DNA of 64,000 bases, from assembly GCF_009729205.1 (NCBI RefSeq), contig NZ_VTHB01000002.1, forward strand, positions 620,001 to 684,000. The letters run 5' to 3'. Positions 44,429 through 53,814 of the stretch are shown one piece after another (within the stretch, counting starts at the first letter, position 1; the number at the start of each line of letters is the position of its first letter). The notes beneath the pieces were generated by a model. That model ran no database searches. It had not been told where the DNA came from and saw only the letters and a program-made list of their open reading frames with translations. A program made the position numbers and the translations under genes. Source of the stretch: Mycobacteroides sp. CBMA 271. Its GTDB lineage: Bacteria; Actinomycetota; Actinomycetes; Mycobacteriales; Mycobacteriaceae.

Positions 44429-47229
44429 ACGCCTCCACCCAAGAACGTCCGGCCTTCATGCGATTTGTCCGCAGATTCGCCGTCCCCATTCTGGTGGCCT
44501 GGCTACTGCTGACCGTCGCGGTCAATGTTCTTGTGCCACCGATAGAGTCCGTGGCAAGAGAGCATGCGGTCACCATGTCGCCGCAGGATGCACCGGCGAT
44601 GATCGCGGCCAAACACATCGGCCAGAAGTATCACGAATCTGACTCCGACAGCATCGCGATGATCGTGCTGGAAGGCGACGAAGCACTCGGTGAACAGGCG
44701 CACCGGTACTACGACAGCTTGGTGGCAGAGCTGCGGGCAGACACCGACCACGTGCAGCACGTCCACGACGTCTGGGGTGATCCGCTGACCTCTTCCGGAG
44801 TCCAGAGCCGCGACGGTAAGGCCGCCTATCTGCAGCTCAATCTGGCCGGTGACCAGGGCAGCACGCTGGGCAACAAATCCGTTGCCGCGGTGCGTGAAAT
44901 CGTAGGCAACTCCACCCCACCACCGGGCCTCAAGGCATATGTCACCGGCCCCGCGGCGCTGACCACAGACATGAACGAGGCCGCTGACAAAAGCATGCTC
45001 GTCATGATGGGCGTGACCGGCGCGGTCATCATGATCATGCTCCTCATCACCTACCGCTCCATCAGCACGATGCTGCTGGTTCTAGTCATGGTCGGGTTCG
45101 AGATGGGCACCGCCAGAGGTGTTGTCGCGATTCTCGGCAACTACGATCTACTGGAATTCTCGACATTCGTGGTGGCCATGTTGTCATCTCTTGCGATCGC
45201 GGCAGGTACTGACTACGCGATATTTCTCATCGGCCGCTACCAGGAAGCGCGCCAAGCCGGCCAAGACCGAGAATCGGCGTACTACACGATGTTTCGGGGT
45301 ACCTTCCACATCATCCTGGGCTCAGGACTGACCATTGCCGGTGCCACGTTGTGTTTGCATCTTGCGCGGCTTTCCTATTTCAAGGCACTAGGCATCCCGT
45401 CCGCCCTGGGGCTGCTCGTCGTTGTTGCCGGCGCACTGACCGCCGCGCCCGCCCTCGTCGCGGTCGCGAGCCGGTTCGGTCTGCTCGACCCGAAGCGAGC
45501 CGTGAAGGTCCGCCGGTGGCGGCGTATCGGTACCGCCACCGTGCGCTGGCCCGGCGCGGTGTTCGCCGCCTCATTGGCCATAGCGCTAATCGGTATCGCC
45601 GTAATGCCGACCATGAAGGTCAGCTACAACGACCGCTTCTACATACCCAGCGATTTGCCGTCCAACATTGGATACGCGGCGGCTGAACGCCATTTCAGCG
45701 CCGCCACAATGAATCCCGATATCCTGATGATCGAAAGCGATCATGACATGCGCAATACCGGCGACATGATCATTCTCGACAAGATCGCCAAGGAGGTGTT
45801 CCGGTCACCGGGAATCTCGATGGTGCAGAGCATCACCCGCCCCTTGGGCGGACCAATCGAGCACACCTCCATACCATTCCAGATCAGCGCACAGTCGATT
45901 CCCATCCAGCAGAACCTTCAATTCATGAAGGACCGCGCGGCCGATATGCTCACCATGAGTGAAGATCTCGCCGCCATGATCGGATCCATGGAGCGCATGC
46001 AGTCTCTCGTGGACCAGATGAGCACCGCGACCCACCGTATGACCGGCGATATGACAGACGCGAAGGCGACACTGGACGAGATCCGGGGCCATCTGGCCGA
46101 CTTCGATGACGTGATACGGCCTTTGCGTAACTATTTCTATTGGGATCAGCACTGTTTCGATATCCCTGTATGCACGGCAATACGTTCGGTATTCGACTCG
46201 ATCGACGGCGTCGACACCTTCGGCGACAAGATGCGCGCACTGACCACAGACGTCGGAAGTATCGACGCCGTGATTCCTCACATGGCCGCAGAGTTCATAC
46301 CGATCATTGCCGTGGCCAAGTCCATGCGCGGCACCCTGCTGACGATCCACAGCAGCTTCTCGAACCTGGTCACACAGCTGGCGCAGATGACTGACACCGC
46401 CGGCGCGATGGGTCAGGCCTTCGACGCGTCCCGCAGCGGCGACTACTTCTACCTGCCGCCAGAAGCATTCCAGAACCCCGACTTTCAGCGCGGCCTGAGA
46501 CTATTCCTGTCGCCCGACGGCCACGCGGCACGCTTCATCATCACCCACGACAAGGACCCAGCGACCCCCGCGGGGATTTCCGCGGTCACCTCCGAATTGG
46601 AGGCCGCCCACCAGGCCGTGAAGGGAACCGTCCTGACCGATGCGCAGTTCTATCTCACCGGTACCGCCGCGATCTACCGCGATATACAATCCGGTTCTCA
46701 CTATGACCTTCTGATCGTCGGAATCGCCGCCCTGACACTGATTTTCGCAGTAATGATGATCATCACGCGCGCACTGGTTGCCTCGCTAGTCATCGTGGGC
46801 ACCGTGCTGCTTTCCCTCGGCGCGGCATTCGGGCTCTCCGTGCTGGTGTGGCAACACATCCTGGGTCTCGAGCTCAACTGGATCGCACCGGTCTTCGGGC
46901 TGATCATCCTGTTGGCTGTCGGCTCGGACTACAACCTGCTGCTCGTGTCACGATTCCAGGAGGAGATCGGCGCGGGATTGAAGACCGGCATCATCCGCTC
47001 GATGGGCGAAACCGGCGGAGTCGTCACGGCCGCGGGTCTGGTGTTCGCCTTCACCATGATGTCTATGGCGGCAAGCGATTTGAGCTCAATCGGTCAGGCC
47101 GGCAGCACCATCGGACTGGGCTTATTGTTCGACACACTCATCGTCCGCTCACTGATGACGCCGTCGATAGCCGGGCTCCTCGGCCCCTGGTTCTGGTGGC
47201 CGATGCAAGTCCGCAGGCGCCCGACTTAA
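44425..47229 (+). CDS. MmpL family RND transporter (CstR-linked)
   Basis: 934 residues from ATG 44425, coupled to mmpS. It has the two TM blocks and two large extracytoplasmic domains of MmpL4/5-like transporters, with Asp-Tyr pairs in GTDYAIFLIGRYQEAR and [15 protein letters not shown] and the loop NYFYWDQHC. Its immediate control by a CsoR/CstR-type operator is unusual for this family; siderophore or drug export is the common assumption for such pairs. Here the neighbours (SQR-like, DsbA-fold, CstR-like) suggest export of a sulfur- or metal-linked compound, but cargo is unknown. Confidence 0.93.
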   Translation: MNASTQERPAFMRFVRRFAVPILVAWLLLTVAVNVLVPPIESVAREHAVTMSPQDAPAMIAAKHIGQKYHESDSDSIAMIVLEGDEALGEQAHRYYDSLVAELRADTDHVQHVHDVWGDPLTSSGVQSRDGKAAYLQLNLAGDQGSTLGNKSVAAVREIVGNSTPPPGLKAYVTGPAALTTDMNEAADKSMLVMMGVTGAVIMIMLLITYRSISTMLLVLVMVGFEMGTARGVVAILGNYDLLEFSTFVVAMLSSLAIAAGTDYAIFLIGRYQEARQAGQDRESAYYTMFRGTFHIILGSGLTIAGATLCLHLARLSYFKALGIPSALGLLVVVAGALTAAPALVAVASRFGLLDPKRAVKVRRWRRIGTATVRWPGAVFAASLAIALIGIAVMPTMKVSYNDRFYIPSDLPSNIGYAAAERHFSAATMNPDILMIESDHDMRNTGDMIILDKIAKEVFRSPGISMVQSITRPLGGPIEHTSIPFQISAQSIPIQQNLQFMKDRAADMLTMSEDLAAMIGSMERMQSLVDQMSTATHRMTGDMTDAKATLDEIRGHLADFDDVIRPLRNYFYWDQHCFDIPVCTAIRSVFDSIDGVDTFGDKMRALTTDVGSIDAVIPHMAAEFIPIIAVAKSMRGTLLTIHSSFSNLVTQLAQMTDTAGAMGQAFDASRSGDYFYLPPEAFQNPDFQRGLRLFLSPDGHAARFIITHDKDPATPAGISAVTSELEAAHQAVKGTVLTDAQFYLTGTAAIYRDIQSGSHYDLLIVGIAALTLIFAVMMIITRALVASLVIVGTVLLSLGAAFGLSVLVWQHILGLELNWIAPVFGLIILLAVGSDYNLLLVSRFQEEIGAGLKTGIIRSMGETGGVVTAAGLVFAFTMMSMAASDLSSIGQAGSTIGLGLLFDTLIVRSLMTPSIAGLLGPWFWWPMQVRRRPT

Positions 47230-47254
47230 AGCCAGCGCACAAACAGACCGTGCG

Positions 47255-47278
47255 CACTATACCCAGGAGGGTATAGTG
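47255..47278. promoter_or_regulatory. CsoR/CstR operator upstream of the repressor gene (10-4-10)
   Basis: CACTATACCC-AGGA-GGGTATAGTG is a perfect inverted repeat 32 bp before the csoR-family start codon; the GTATACCC-type core matches the sites before the DsbA-fold and mmpS genes. Confidence 0.8.
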
Positions 47279-47289
47279 AAAGCAGCTAG

Positions 47290-47600
<311 letters not shown>

Positions 47601-47610
47601 CGTTCTCGGC

Positions 47611-48042
47611 TCAGAGATCGTCCGAGAAATCCGCGGTGAGCCAGCGATCCGGACGGATCGTAAAGAGCACCGTATCGGCGGTGTCGTAGCTGCGCGCGAA
47701 TTCCCGTCCGGCCTCTTCGCCGAGGTACCGGATCGCGATGGCCTCGCGGACCTCCGCCGGGGCGCCCTGTGTCGTTTCGACGACCGTTCCCTCGACAACG
47801 ACGTACTGGTACGGCGGCTCTTCGTGTTGCACGGTCACGGTCACCGCGCCCGCCTGCTCGATGAGCCTGGCCTTGCGATTTCCCGCACTGGTATTGATTC
47901 GAATGTTGCCGCCGGACGCGTAGTCGTACCAGATGGGGACGCTAGCTGGTGGGCGGCCATCATCGGCCGCAACCGACAGCACGGCGATGTGCTTCGCGGC
48001 GAGGAACTCTTGGCGTTCGGCTTCGGAGAACTTGCGTGGCAT
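47611..48042 (-). CDS. PPOX-class (F420/FMN-dependent) flavin reductase-like protein
   Basis: 143 residues from ATG 48042 with GAGGCGAC upstream. The split-barrel pattern runs through HIAVLSVAADDGRPPASVPIWYDY, RKARLIEQAGAVTVTVQHEEPP and YVVVEGTVVE, typical of pyridoxamine-phosphate-oxidase-fold proteins that in mycobacteria bind F420 or FMN. The substrate is unknown. It is convergent with the repressor gene. The same-strand TetR gene is upstream, 49 bp away. Confidence 0.85.
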   Translation of the reverse strand: MPRKFSEAERQEFLAAKHIAVLSVAADDGRPPASVPIWYDYASGGNIRINTSAGNRKARLIEQAGAVTVTVQHEEPPYQYVVVEGTVVETTQGAPAEVREAIAIRYLGEEAGREFARSYDTADTVLFTIRPDRWLTADFSDDL

Positions 48043-48091
48043 GTCGCCTCAAACCACCGGAAAGGTGGGCTCTATTCCCGGCCCGCGTTCC

Positions 48092-48697
48092 TCATGCCCC
48101 GATCCCTGTGAACACGTTGTCCAGCAAGGCATCCACAAAGCTCTCCGTCAACGGTTGATCCGGCACCAATAACCGGTGGTAGCAGGCTCCCCACAGTTGA
48201 TCCACAATGACCTCGGGATCCGTATTCGGCCGGATCTGTCCTCGCTCCTGTCCCCGGCGTATCGCCGCAACACCGAGGGCACGTCGTGGCCCTGAATACC
48301 GTTGCAGAAAAGCCGCTTTGAGTTCCGGATCGGTCTGCGCCTGACCGATGAGTTCTCCGATGATCGCGCTCCCGGCACCGTCCCGAATGACGCCCAGAAA
48401 GGCGTGCATCTGGGTGCGCAGGTCGCGCTCGATGTCCCCGCTGTCCGGGAATCCCAGTTCCGGTTCAACCTTTCGGAAGTAGCCGTCGAGCGCGAGTGCT
48501 CCCTTCGACGGCCACCATTTGTAGATCGTCACCTTGCTTGCGCCGGAGAGAGCCGCGACCTTGTCGATGGTGAACCCACGCATCCCCTCGGCCAAGAGAA
48601 GGTCACCCGCCGCCTGAAGGACTTCCTCACGCACCTCATCGGCCGGCCGACGCCCTCGACGAGGCTGCTTCACCTCGCCCCCTTCCACAGAAGTCAC
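48092..48697 (-). CDS. TetR-family transcriptional regulator
   Basis: 201 residues, GTG start with a GGGAGGCGACG upstream. Helix-turn-helix: EEVLQAAGDLLLAEGMRGFTIDKVAALSGASKVTIYKWWPSKGALALDGYF; then a helical ligand domain and a C-terminal WGACYHRLLVPDQPL segment typical of TetR_C. It is divergent from the SDR gene, and two perfect 6-3-6 operators lie between them, so it likely represses both. Confidence 0.9.
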   Translation of the reverse strand: MTSVEGGEVKQPRRGRRPADEVREEVLQAAGDLLLAEGMRGFTIDKVAALSGASKVTIYKWWPSKGALALDGYFRKVEPELGFPDSGDIERDLRTQMHAFLGVIRDGAGSAIIGELIGQAQTDPELKAAFLQRYSGPRRALGVAAIRRGQERGQIRPNTDPEVIVDQLWGACYHRLLVPDQPLTESFVDALLDNVFTGIGA

Positions 48698-48721
48698 CGT
48701 CGCCTCCCACTCCTTGCCAAC

Positions 48722-48768
48722 TATGTGTACGTACCGTACATTAACTATATGTACGGTACGTACACATA
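48722..48768. promoter_or_regulatory. TetR operator pair in mirrored arrangement
   Basis: A perfect 20-bp inverted repeat (48722-48741 and 48749-48768, spacer 7). Each arm contains a TetR-type palindrome, TGTACG-TAC-CGTACA and TGTACG-GTA-CGTACA. It covers the region between the two divergent starts. Confidence 0.78.
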
Positions 48769-48786
48769 ATCGATGGAGGGCCTGCG

Positions 48787-49551
48787 ATGAAGATCTCGGG
48801 AAACACAGTGTTCATTCCAGGCGCCACCAGCGGGATCGGACTTGAACTCGCAATAGCTCTGCAGGCCAAGGGTAATACCGTGATCATCGGAGGACGCCGG
48901 ACCGAGCTGCTGGAACAGATCAGCGCCGAACACCCCGGCATCTCGGCCGTGCAGATCGACATCTCGGACCCGGCCAGCATTCACACCGCAGCGCGACAGG
49001 TGCTCACCGAGCATCCGAGCCTGAACGTCCTCATCGCGATGGCCGGGGTGATGCGCGTCGAGGATTGGCACCACCCCGAGTCGTTTCTTCAGTCTGCCGA
49101 GGAGATCGTCACCACCAACGTGCTCGGCCCGATCCGCTTGATCGCCAACTTCATCGAACACCTGCAAGCGCAGCCGGAAGCCACCATCGTCACGGTGTCT
49201 TCGGGGTTGGCTTTCGCGCCGCTGAAAGCCACGCCCAGCTACAACGCGTCGAAGGCCGCGATCCACATGCTCAGCGAGTCGATCCGGCTACAGCTCGCGG
49301 ACACCGGGGTCCAGGTCAAGGAGCTGCAGCCACCCGCGGTTCGCACGAACCTGTTACCGGGGCAACAGGACAGTGATTTCGCGATGCCCCTCAAGGACTT
49401 CGTTGATGAGGTGGTGACGCTGCTGGAGACACAGCCTGACGCCACCGAGATCCAGGTAGAACAGGTGAAATTCCTCCGCTACGGCGAGGCACGCGGCAAC
49501 TACGACGAGGTCGTCGCTGCACTGAACGCATCCGATCCCCACAGTCGCTAG
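48787..49551 (+). CDS. Short-chain dehydrogenase/reductase (DltE-like)
   Basis: 254 residues with GGAGGGCC before the ATG. NTVFIPGATSGIGLELA gives the TGxxxGIG-type cofactor loop, IAMAGVM the active-site stabilising loop, and PSYNASKAA the catalytic Tyr-x3-Lys; IVTVSSGLAF supplies the catalytic Ser. It is a classical SDR, closest in layout to DltE/YdfG-type oxidoreductases with NAD(P)H. The substrate is unknown. Expression is probably derepressed when the divergent TetR binds its ligand. Confidence 0.9.
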   Translation: MKISGNTVFIPGATSGIGLELAIALQAKGNTVIIGGRRTELLEQISAEHPGISAVQIDISDPASIHTAARQVLTEHPSLNVLIAMAGVMRVEDWHHPESFLQSAEEIVTTNVLGPIRLIANFIEHLQAQPEATIVTVSSGLAFAPLKATPSYNASKAAIHMLSESIRLQLADTGVQVKELQPPAVRTNLLPGQQDSDFAMPLKDFVDEVVTLLETQPDATEIQVEQVKFLRYGEARGNYDEVVAALNASDPHSR

Positions 49552-49610
49552 ACCCGGGTGTCACGCACCTCACCTGGATACCTGGCCGCACTCTTGTCAA
49601 GATTGAGCTG

Positions 49611-50534
49611 ATGACTGACGAGGTGAGAGCACCCGGGACCAAGGTCGCACTTGCGCTGGGCGCAGGCGGTGCGCGTGGCTACGCGCATATTGGTGTGATT
49701 CGCGAACTGCGCGAGCGGGGCTATGAGATCTCTGGGATTTCTGGATCATCGATGGGTGCCATGGTGGGCGGCCTGGAAGCAGCCGGGGCGCTCGACGAAT
49801 TCGCCACGTGGGCAACATCGCTGACCCAGCGAGCAGTGCTTCGGCTGTTGGACCCGACATGGGCCAGCCCCGGCTTCTTCCGCGCGGAGAAGATTCTTGA
49901 CGTGGTGCGCGAACTGCTCGGCGACGTCACGATCGAGGAACTGCCCATCCCGTTCACCGCCGTCGCAACGGATCTGATCGCCGGCAAGTCGGTATGGCTG
50001 CAGCGTGGCTCATTGTCGTCGGCCATCCGGGCCTCCATCGCGATACCCGGGATGATCTCGCCGCACGTGATGGATGGACGGGTGCTGGCCGACGGCGGCG
50101 TTCTCGACCTACTGGGGGTGGCACCGCTGGCCGGAGTGCACGCCGAGCTCCGGGTGGCGGTGAGCCTCAGCGGAGGCGATGAACTGCGCGCTCCGGCGCC
50201 ACCCCCGGAGCCCGAGCCACGCGAACCGCGGGTAACAACGGAGTGGCTGAACAGGCTGCTGCGCAATACCTCGGCGCTCTTTGAGACCGAAGATGCCGGG
50301 CCTGCCGGTCAACCAGATCCCGCCGCGAAACTGACGAGCTTCGAAGTGATGAACCGCACCATCGAGATCATGCAATCGGCACTTGCCCGCATGCAACTTG
50401 CATCACACCCGCCCGACGTCCTCATCGAGGTGCCCCGCACGACGAGCCGGAGTCTCGACTTCCATCGAGCCACCGAGGTCATCGAAGTTGGACGCCGTTG
50501 TGCTGTAGAGGCTCTCGACAAGTACGCGCCGTAA
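49611..50534 (+). CDS. Patatin-like phospholipase (RssA/NTE-type)
   Basis: 307 residues. Oxyanion loop GAGGARGYAHIG (about residues 17-28), nucleophile Ser47 in GSSMG, and the catalytic Asp in ADGGVLDLL near residue 162. It is a cytoplasmic serine-aspartate dyad lipase acting on phospholipid or lysophospholipid. The middle has an extended proline-rich insertion (APAPPPEPEPREPR). It is monocistronic and ends just before a long hairpin. Confidence 0.9.
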   Translation: MTDEVRAPGTKVALALGAGGARGYAHIGVIRELRERGYEISGISGSSMGAMVGGLEAAGALDEFATWATSLTQRAVLRLLDPTWASPGFFRAEKILDVVRELLGDVTIEELPIPFTAVATDLIAGKSVWLQRGSLSSAIRASIAIPGMISPHVMDGRVLADGGVLDLLGVAPLAGVHAELRVAVSLSGGDELRAPAPPPEPEPREPRVTTEWLNRLLRNTSALFETEDAGPAGQPDPAAKLTSFEVMNRTIEIMQSALARMQLASHPPDVLIEVPRTTSRSLDFHRATEVIEVGRRCAVEALDKYAP

Positions 50535-50543
50535 GACTCACGC

Positions 50544-50599
50544 CGAGAAGGCACTCAGGTACAGAATTCGGCCGATTTCTGTACCTGAGTGCCTTCTCG
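50544..50599. terminator. Long perfect hairpin between convergent genes
   Basis: A 23-bp perfect stem: 50544-50566 pairs with 50577-50599, with an inner TCGGCCGA that can also pair after one mismatch. It is the bidirectional terminator for the patatin gene and the MBL gene. Confidence 0.7.
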
Positions 50600-50606
50600 T
50601 GCGGTG

Positions 50607-51230
50607 TCAGTGGCCGCGCGCCACCCAGTCGTCGTAGTGCACGATCTCGTCCCCAATGGTGGTGGTGTCACCGTGGCCGGTGTAGACGACGGTGTCCACG
50701 GGAAGCGGACCCAGACGTCCGGAGATGGACTGCAGGATCGTCGGGAAATCGGAGAACGACCTACCCGTGGCACCCGGCCCACCCTGGAACAGGGTGTCAC
50801 CCGAGAAGACCGCACGCAGGTCCGGCGCGTACCAACACACCGAGCCGGGGGAATGCCCCGGCGTGTGCAGGGCATGCAACTCCAGACCGCCCACACGCAG
50901 CGCCATATCGTCCTCGACGCTGCGGAAGTCCTTGTTCGGGTGCGTTGTACGCCACAGCATGTCATCGGCGGGATGCAGTAGCACCGGCGCATCCAGGGCC
51001 TGACTCAGCTCGGGGGCGACAGTGATGTGGTCGTTGTGCCCGTGGGTGCAGACCACCGCCACCACGTTGCGGCCGGCGACCGCCTCGATGATCGGCTCCG
51101 CCGAATGGGCGGCGTCGAAGACCACTACGTCGGAATCGTCGCCGACTATCCAGATATTGTTGTCGACTTCCCAACTGCCGCCGTCGAGTTCGAAGGTTCC
51201 GCGGGTCACTACCCGCTCTATTCCGCTCAT
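50607..51230 (-). CDS. MBL-fold metallo-hydrolase (glyoxalase II-like)
   Basis: 207 residues from ATG 51230 with GGTGG upstream. Metal motif CTHGHNDH (His63, His65, Asp67, His68), then LHTPGHSPGSVCW and the late YTGHGDTTTIG; FSGDTLFQGG gives another metal ligand. This set matches the glyoxalase II-like MBL hydrolases common in mycobacteria. The probable substrate is a thioester such as S-lactoyl-mycothiol, but this cannot be read from the sequence. It is followed by a long hairpin and lies after the lipoprotein gene on the same strand. Confidence 0.9.
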   Translation of the reverse strand: MSGIERVVTRGTFELDGGSWEVDNNIWIVGDDSDVVVFDAAHSAEPIIEAVAGRNVVAVVCTHGHNDHITVAPELSQALDAPVLLHPADDMLWRTTHPNKDFRSVEDDMALRVGGLELHALHTPGHSPGSVCWYAPDLRAVFSGDTLFQGGPGATGRSFSDFPTILQSISGRLGPLPVDTVVYTGHGDTTTIGDEIVHYDDWVARGH

Positions 51231-51272
51231 CAATCCACCACCATGGGACGCAGTTCTGGGCCGCAAGGGATG

Positions 51273-52418
51273 CTATCGGACAACGTCGACGACGCGTTCG
51301 GCGATCTGCGTCCGTCTCCCGTCGGCGGTGACGTAGTACAGCGTCCCGACGTCGTCATCTGCCGGATCCCCGGACTGCAGCACAACAGCCTTCGCACCAT
51401 CGGCGAGTTCCACCGACTCGAGCACGGGTTCTTCCCCAACCTTGTCCCAGATGTCGCCATCCTTGGTCCATTCGGCGAAGCGCTTCTCGCCTATCCGCTG
51501 TCCGCCCGGGCCGCAATGCACCGCGGCCGAGCTCGCGTGCAGGGTGCCGGACAACCCCCACCACAGAGTTCGCACGTAGGACTCGGTGTCGTCATCGGGA
51601 TGCCCCTGCACGTCGGTCGTCTCGGTCTGCCCGGTCTCCAGGTCAAGCACCCCGACCGGGTCGTGAAAACAGCTGCTCACGCCACCAGGTTCTCGAGGTG
51701 GCGGATAACGAACTCCGTTGTAGGCGATCCGCTTTCCATCGGGACTGAACGACGCGTTCCAGATGCCGGCGGTGCCCACCTCTACTCCGTAACCACGCAC
51801 CCGGCCATCCCGGGAAATCAGGTACAGCGATTGCGGCCCCCCGTTGGGCGCGTGCGCGCGTTCGTGACGGGTGACCAGCAGCTGTCCATCGCGTTCGGCT
51901 GCGATATACACATCGGAGTCAGAGACCCCCGGTTCCAGTGGCGGAAGCGAGAGTTCGCGCAGCATCTCCGGCTTCGGCTCCTCGTCCGCCAGGTCTGCAC
52001 GCATGAGTCGATTCGGCCTGTCCCACCAGACGACCGTGCTTCCGCCACCCGGGTACGCCGTCGAGTACACCGGGATGGCGAAGGACAAGGTCCGGCTGCG
52101 GCCGGTGCGCAGGTCATAGACGACGAGATGGCCGTCGTCCGGCCCGCCGTATTGGCGGGCCACGACGCGCTCGCCGTCATCGGTGACAAAGCCCGAGCGG
52201 AGAAACCGTCCGGGGATCTGCGCGATCGTCATTCCGCCTCGCACAACACCCAGCTCGGCGATCGGCTCCGGTTCGTACTTCACCCGCGACGCGATGTACG
52301 TGGTGTACGCGAACACCGACGGTGCGCGCGGTGGTTCACTCAGATGCGGTGATTGCTGCTGCGGCGCCGAACATCCCACCAGAACGACAATCAGACCCAC
52401 CGACAATGTCCGTTGCAT
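51273..52418 (-). CDS. Lipoprotein with TolB-like beta-propeller
   Basis: 381 residues. Signal peptide with lipobox LVGC (Cys16). The mature part is built of repeats like ISRDGRVRGYGV and FSPDGKRIAYNGV with WWDRPNRLMRADL and YDLRTGRSRTL, which suggest a six- or seven-bladed propeller with Asp-box-like strands. Surface-anchored propellers in mycobacteria serve as scaffolds or ligand-binding proteins; no enzymatic residues are seen. It is upstream of the MBL gene, 42 bp apart, and is divergent from the second patatin gene. Confidence 0.75.
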   Translation of the reverse strand: MQRTLSVGLIVVLVGCSAPQQQSPHLSEPPRAPSVFAYTTYIASRVKYEPEPIAELGVVRGGMTIAQIPGRFLRSGFVTDDGERVVARQYGGPDDGHLVVYDLRTGRSRTLSFAIPVYSTAYPGGGSTVVWWDRPNRLMRADLADEEPKPEMLRELSLPPLEPGVSDSDVYIAAERDGQLLVTRHERAHAPNGGPQSLYLISRDGRVRGYGVEVGTAGIWNASFSPDGKRIAYNGVRYPPPREPGGVSSCFHDPVGVLDLETGQTETTDVQGHPDDDTESYVRTLWWGLSGTLHASSAAVHCGPGGQRIGEKRFAEWTKDGDIWDKVGEEPVLESVELADGAKAVVLQSGDPADDDVGTLYYVTADGRRTQIAERVVDVVR

Positions 52419-52508
52419 GAGACCCCCAAAATCTGTCGATCACCAAGATTCCGACCATCATCTCCCAGCCGGTCCTGCACACGGGGCTATCTCGTTAGTG
52501 TTGGATTC

Positions 52509-53354
52509 ATGACAACGGCGTTCGTGCTATCCGGTGGCGCCAGCCTCGGGTCCATCCAAGTGGGAATGCTGCTGGCCATGGCCGAGGCCGGAGTGACCCC
52601 CGACCTGATCGTCGGCACCTCGGTGGGCGCGTTGAACGGGGGCTGGATAGCGTCCCGGCCCGACGTCGACGGTATCAACGGTCTCGCCGATCTCTGGCGG
52701 TCGTTGTCTCGTAACGATGTCTTCCCCCCAAGTCTCGCTACGGGATTCCTCGGCTTCATCGGGCGCCGGCGCAGCCTTGTCTCGGACGCTGGTCTTCGGC
52801 GTCTTCTCAAGAACCACGTGGAGTTTCAGCGGCTCGAAGACGCCCCGATTCCGTTGCACGTGGTCGCCACCGAGGTGCTGACGGGTGAGGATGTTCGGCT
52901 GTCCAGCGGCGATCCTGTCGACGCTATCGCCGCCAGCGCCGCGGTGCCCGCGGTCCTGCCACCCGTGAGGATCAACGGGCACGACTACATGGACGGCGGG
53001 GTCGTCAACAACACTCCGCTCTCCCATGCTGTCGCGCTCGGCGCCACCGAAATCTGGGTGTTGCCGACCGGATATGCCTGCGCTCTGCCCGAAGCACCCC
53101 GAGGTGCGGTGGCCATGGCGCTGCACGCGATGACACTTGCCATCAACCAGCGCATGGCGGCGGACGTGGCTCGATTCGAAAGCACCGTCGATCTACGGGT
53201 GGTGCCGCCGCTGTGCCCGGTGCGTACGTCGCCGGCAGACTTCTCACATTCGGCCGAGCTCATCGGGCGAGCACACGAACAGACGCGGCGATGGTTGACC
53301 TTGCCTCATTTCAAGATCAACCAGGCAGATCTGCTGGCACATCTACACGAATGA
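52509..53354 (+). CDS. Patatin-like phospholipase (short)
   Basis: 281 residues from ATG 52509; the longer frame to 52353 is mostly antisense of the lipoprotein gene. Oxyanion loop SGGASLGSIQVGM, nucleophile Ser38 in GTSVG and Asp in DGGVVNNTP near residue 161. It lacks a signal peptide. It is followed after 24 bp by a small helical-protein gene and may be cotranscribed with it. The chain length fits bacterial patatins. Confidence 0.9.
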   Translation: MTTAFVLSGGASLGSIQVGMLLAMAEAGVTPDLIVGTSVGALNGGWIASRPDVDGINGLADLWRSLSRNDVFPPSLATGFLGFIGRRRSLVSDAGLRRLLKNHVEFQRLEDAPIPLHVVATEVLTGEDVRLSSGDPVDAIAASAAVPAVLPPVRINGHDYMDGGVVNNTPLSHAVALGATEIWVLPTGYACALPEAPRGAVAMALHAMTLAINQRMAADVARFESTVDLRVVPPLCPVRTSPADFSHSAELIGRAHEQTRRWLTLPHFKINQADLLAHLHE

Positions 53355-53378
53355 TCGCCCGACCTGCATACTGACCGC

Positions 53379-53741
53379 GTGGTCGACGACGCCCCCAGCC
53401 AACCCGGCCCCCGCACCGGCCGTGAGCGGATCCAGAAACTCGCCCGCGCTGCATTGAACGCCGATGTGACCGTCGAGCAACTGGACACCGTACTCACCGA
53501 CATGTCGGTCGTTCTCGTCGATATGAGCGAGACGCTCAGTGTCATCGGCGAACTCACACCGCGGATGATGGTCATCGTCGAACGGATGGAGAACGTGATG
53601 ACTCGCGTCGAACGCATCGTCGGCGTGGCCGAGTCGGTGCTCACGCCGGTGGTCGTTACCGAAGCCGCCGTCCGCGGCGTCCTCGGATCCCTCCAAAACG
53701 AGATCAAACGACGCCTGAATCCGCCGCGTTCCGCAGACTAG
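53379..53741 (+). CDS. Small helical protein of unknown function
   Basis: 120 residues, GTG start. The sequence is predicted almost all alpha-helical with heptad-like hydrophobic spacing (LDTVLTDMSVVLVDMSETLSVI, MMVIVERMENVMTRVERIVGV), suggesting a coiled coil, with basic ends. There is no enzymatic motif, signal peptide or TM helix. The position 24 bp behind the patatin gene suggests a shared transcript. Such short coiled-coil proteins are common in mycobacteria without known role. Confidence 0.6.
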   Translation: MVDDAPSQPGPRTGRERIQKLARAALNADVTVEQLDTVLTDMSVVLVDMSETLSVIGELTPRMMVIVERMENVMTRVERIVGVAESVLTPVVVTEAAVRGVLGSLQNEIKRRLNPPRSAD

Positions 53742-53814
53742 CGCTCCGAAAGAAGTGCCCCGCGGCTGTTCTCTGTTAGATCTCCACGGAACGCAGAACA
53801 CTTAGAGTGACGCC

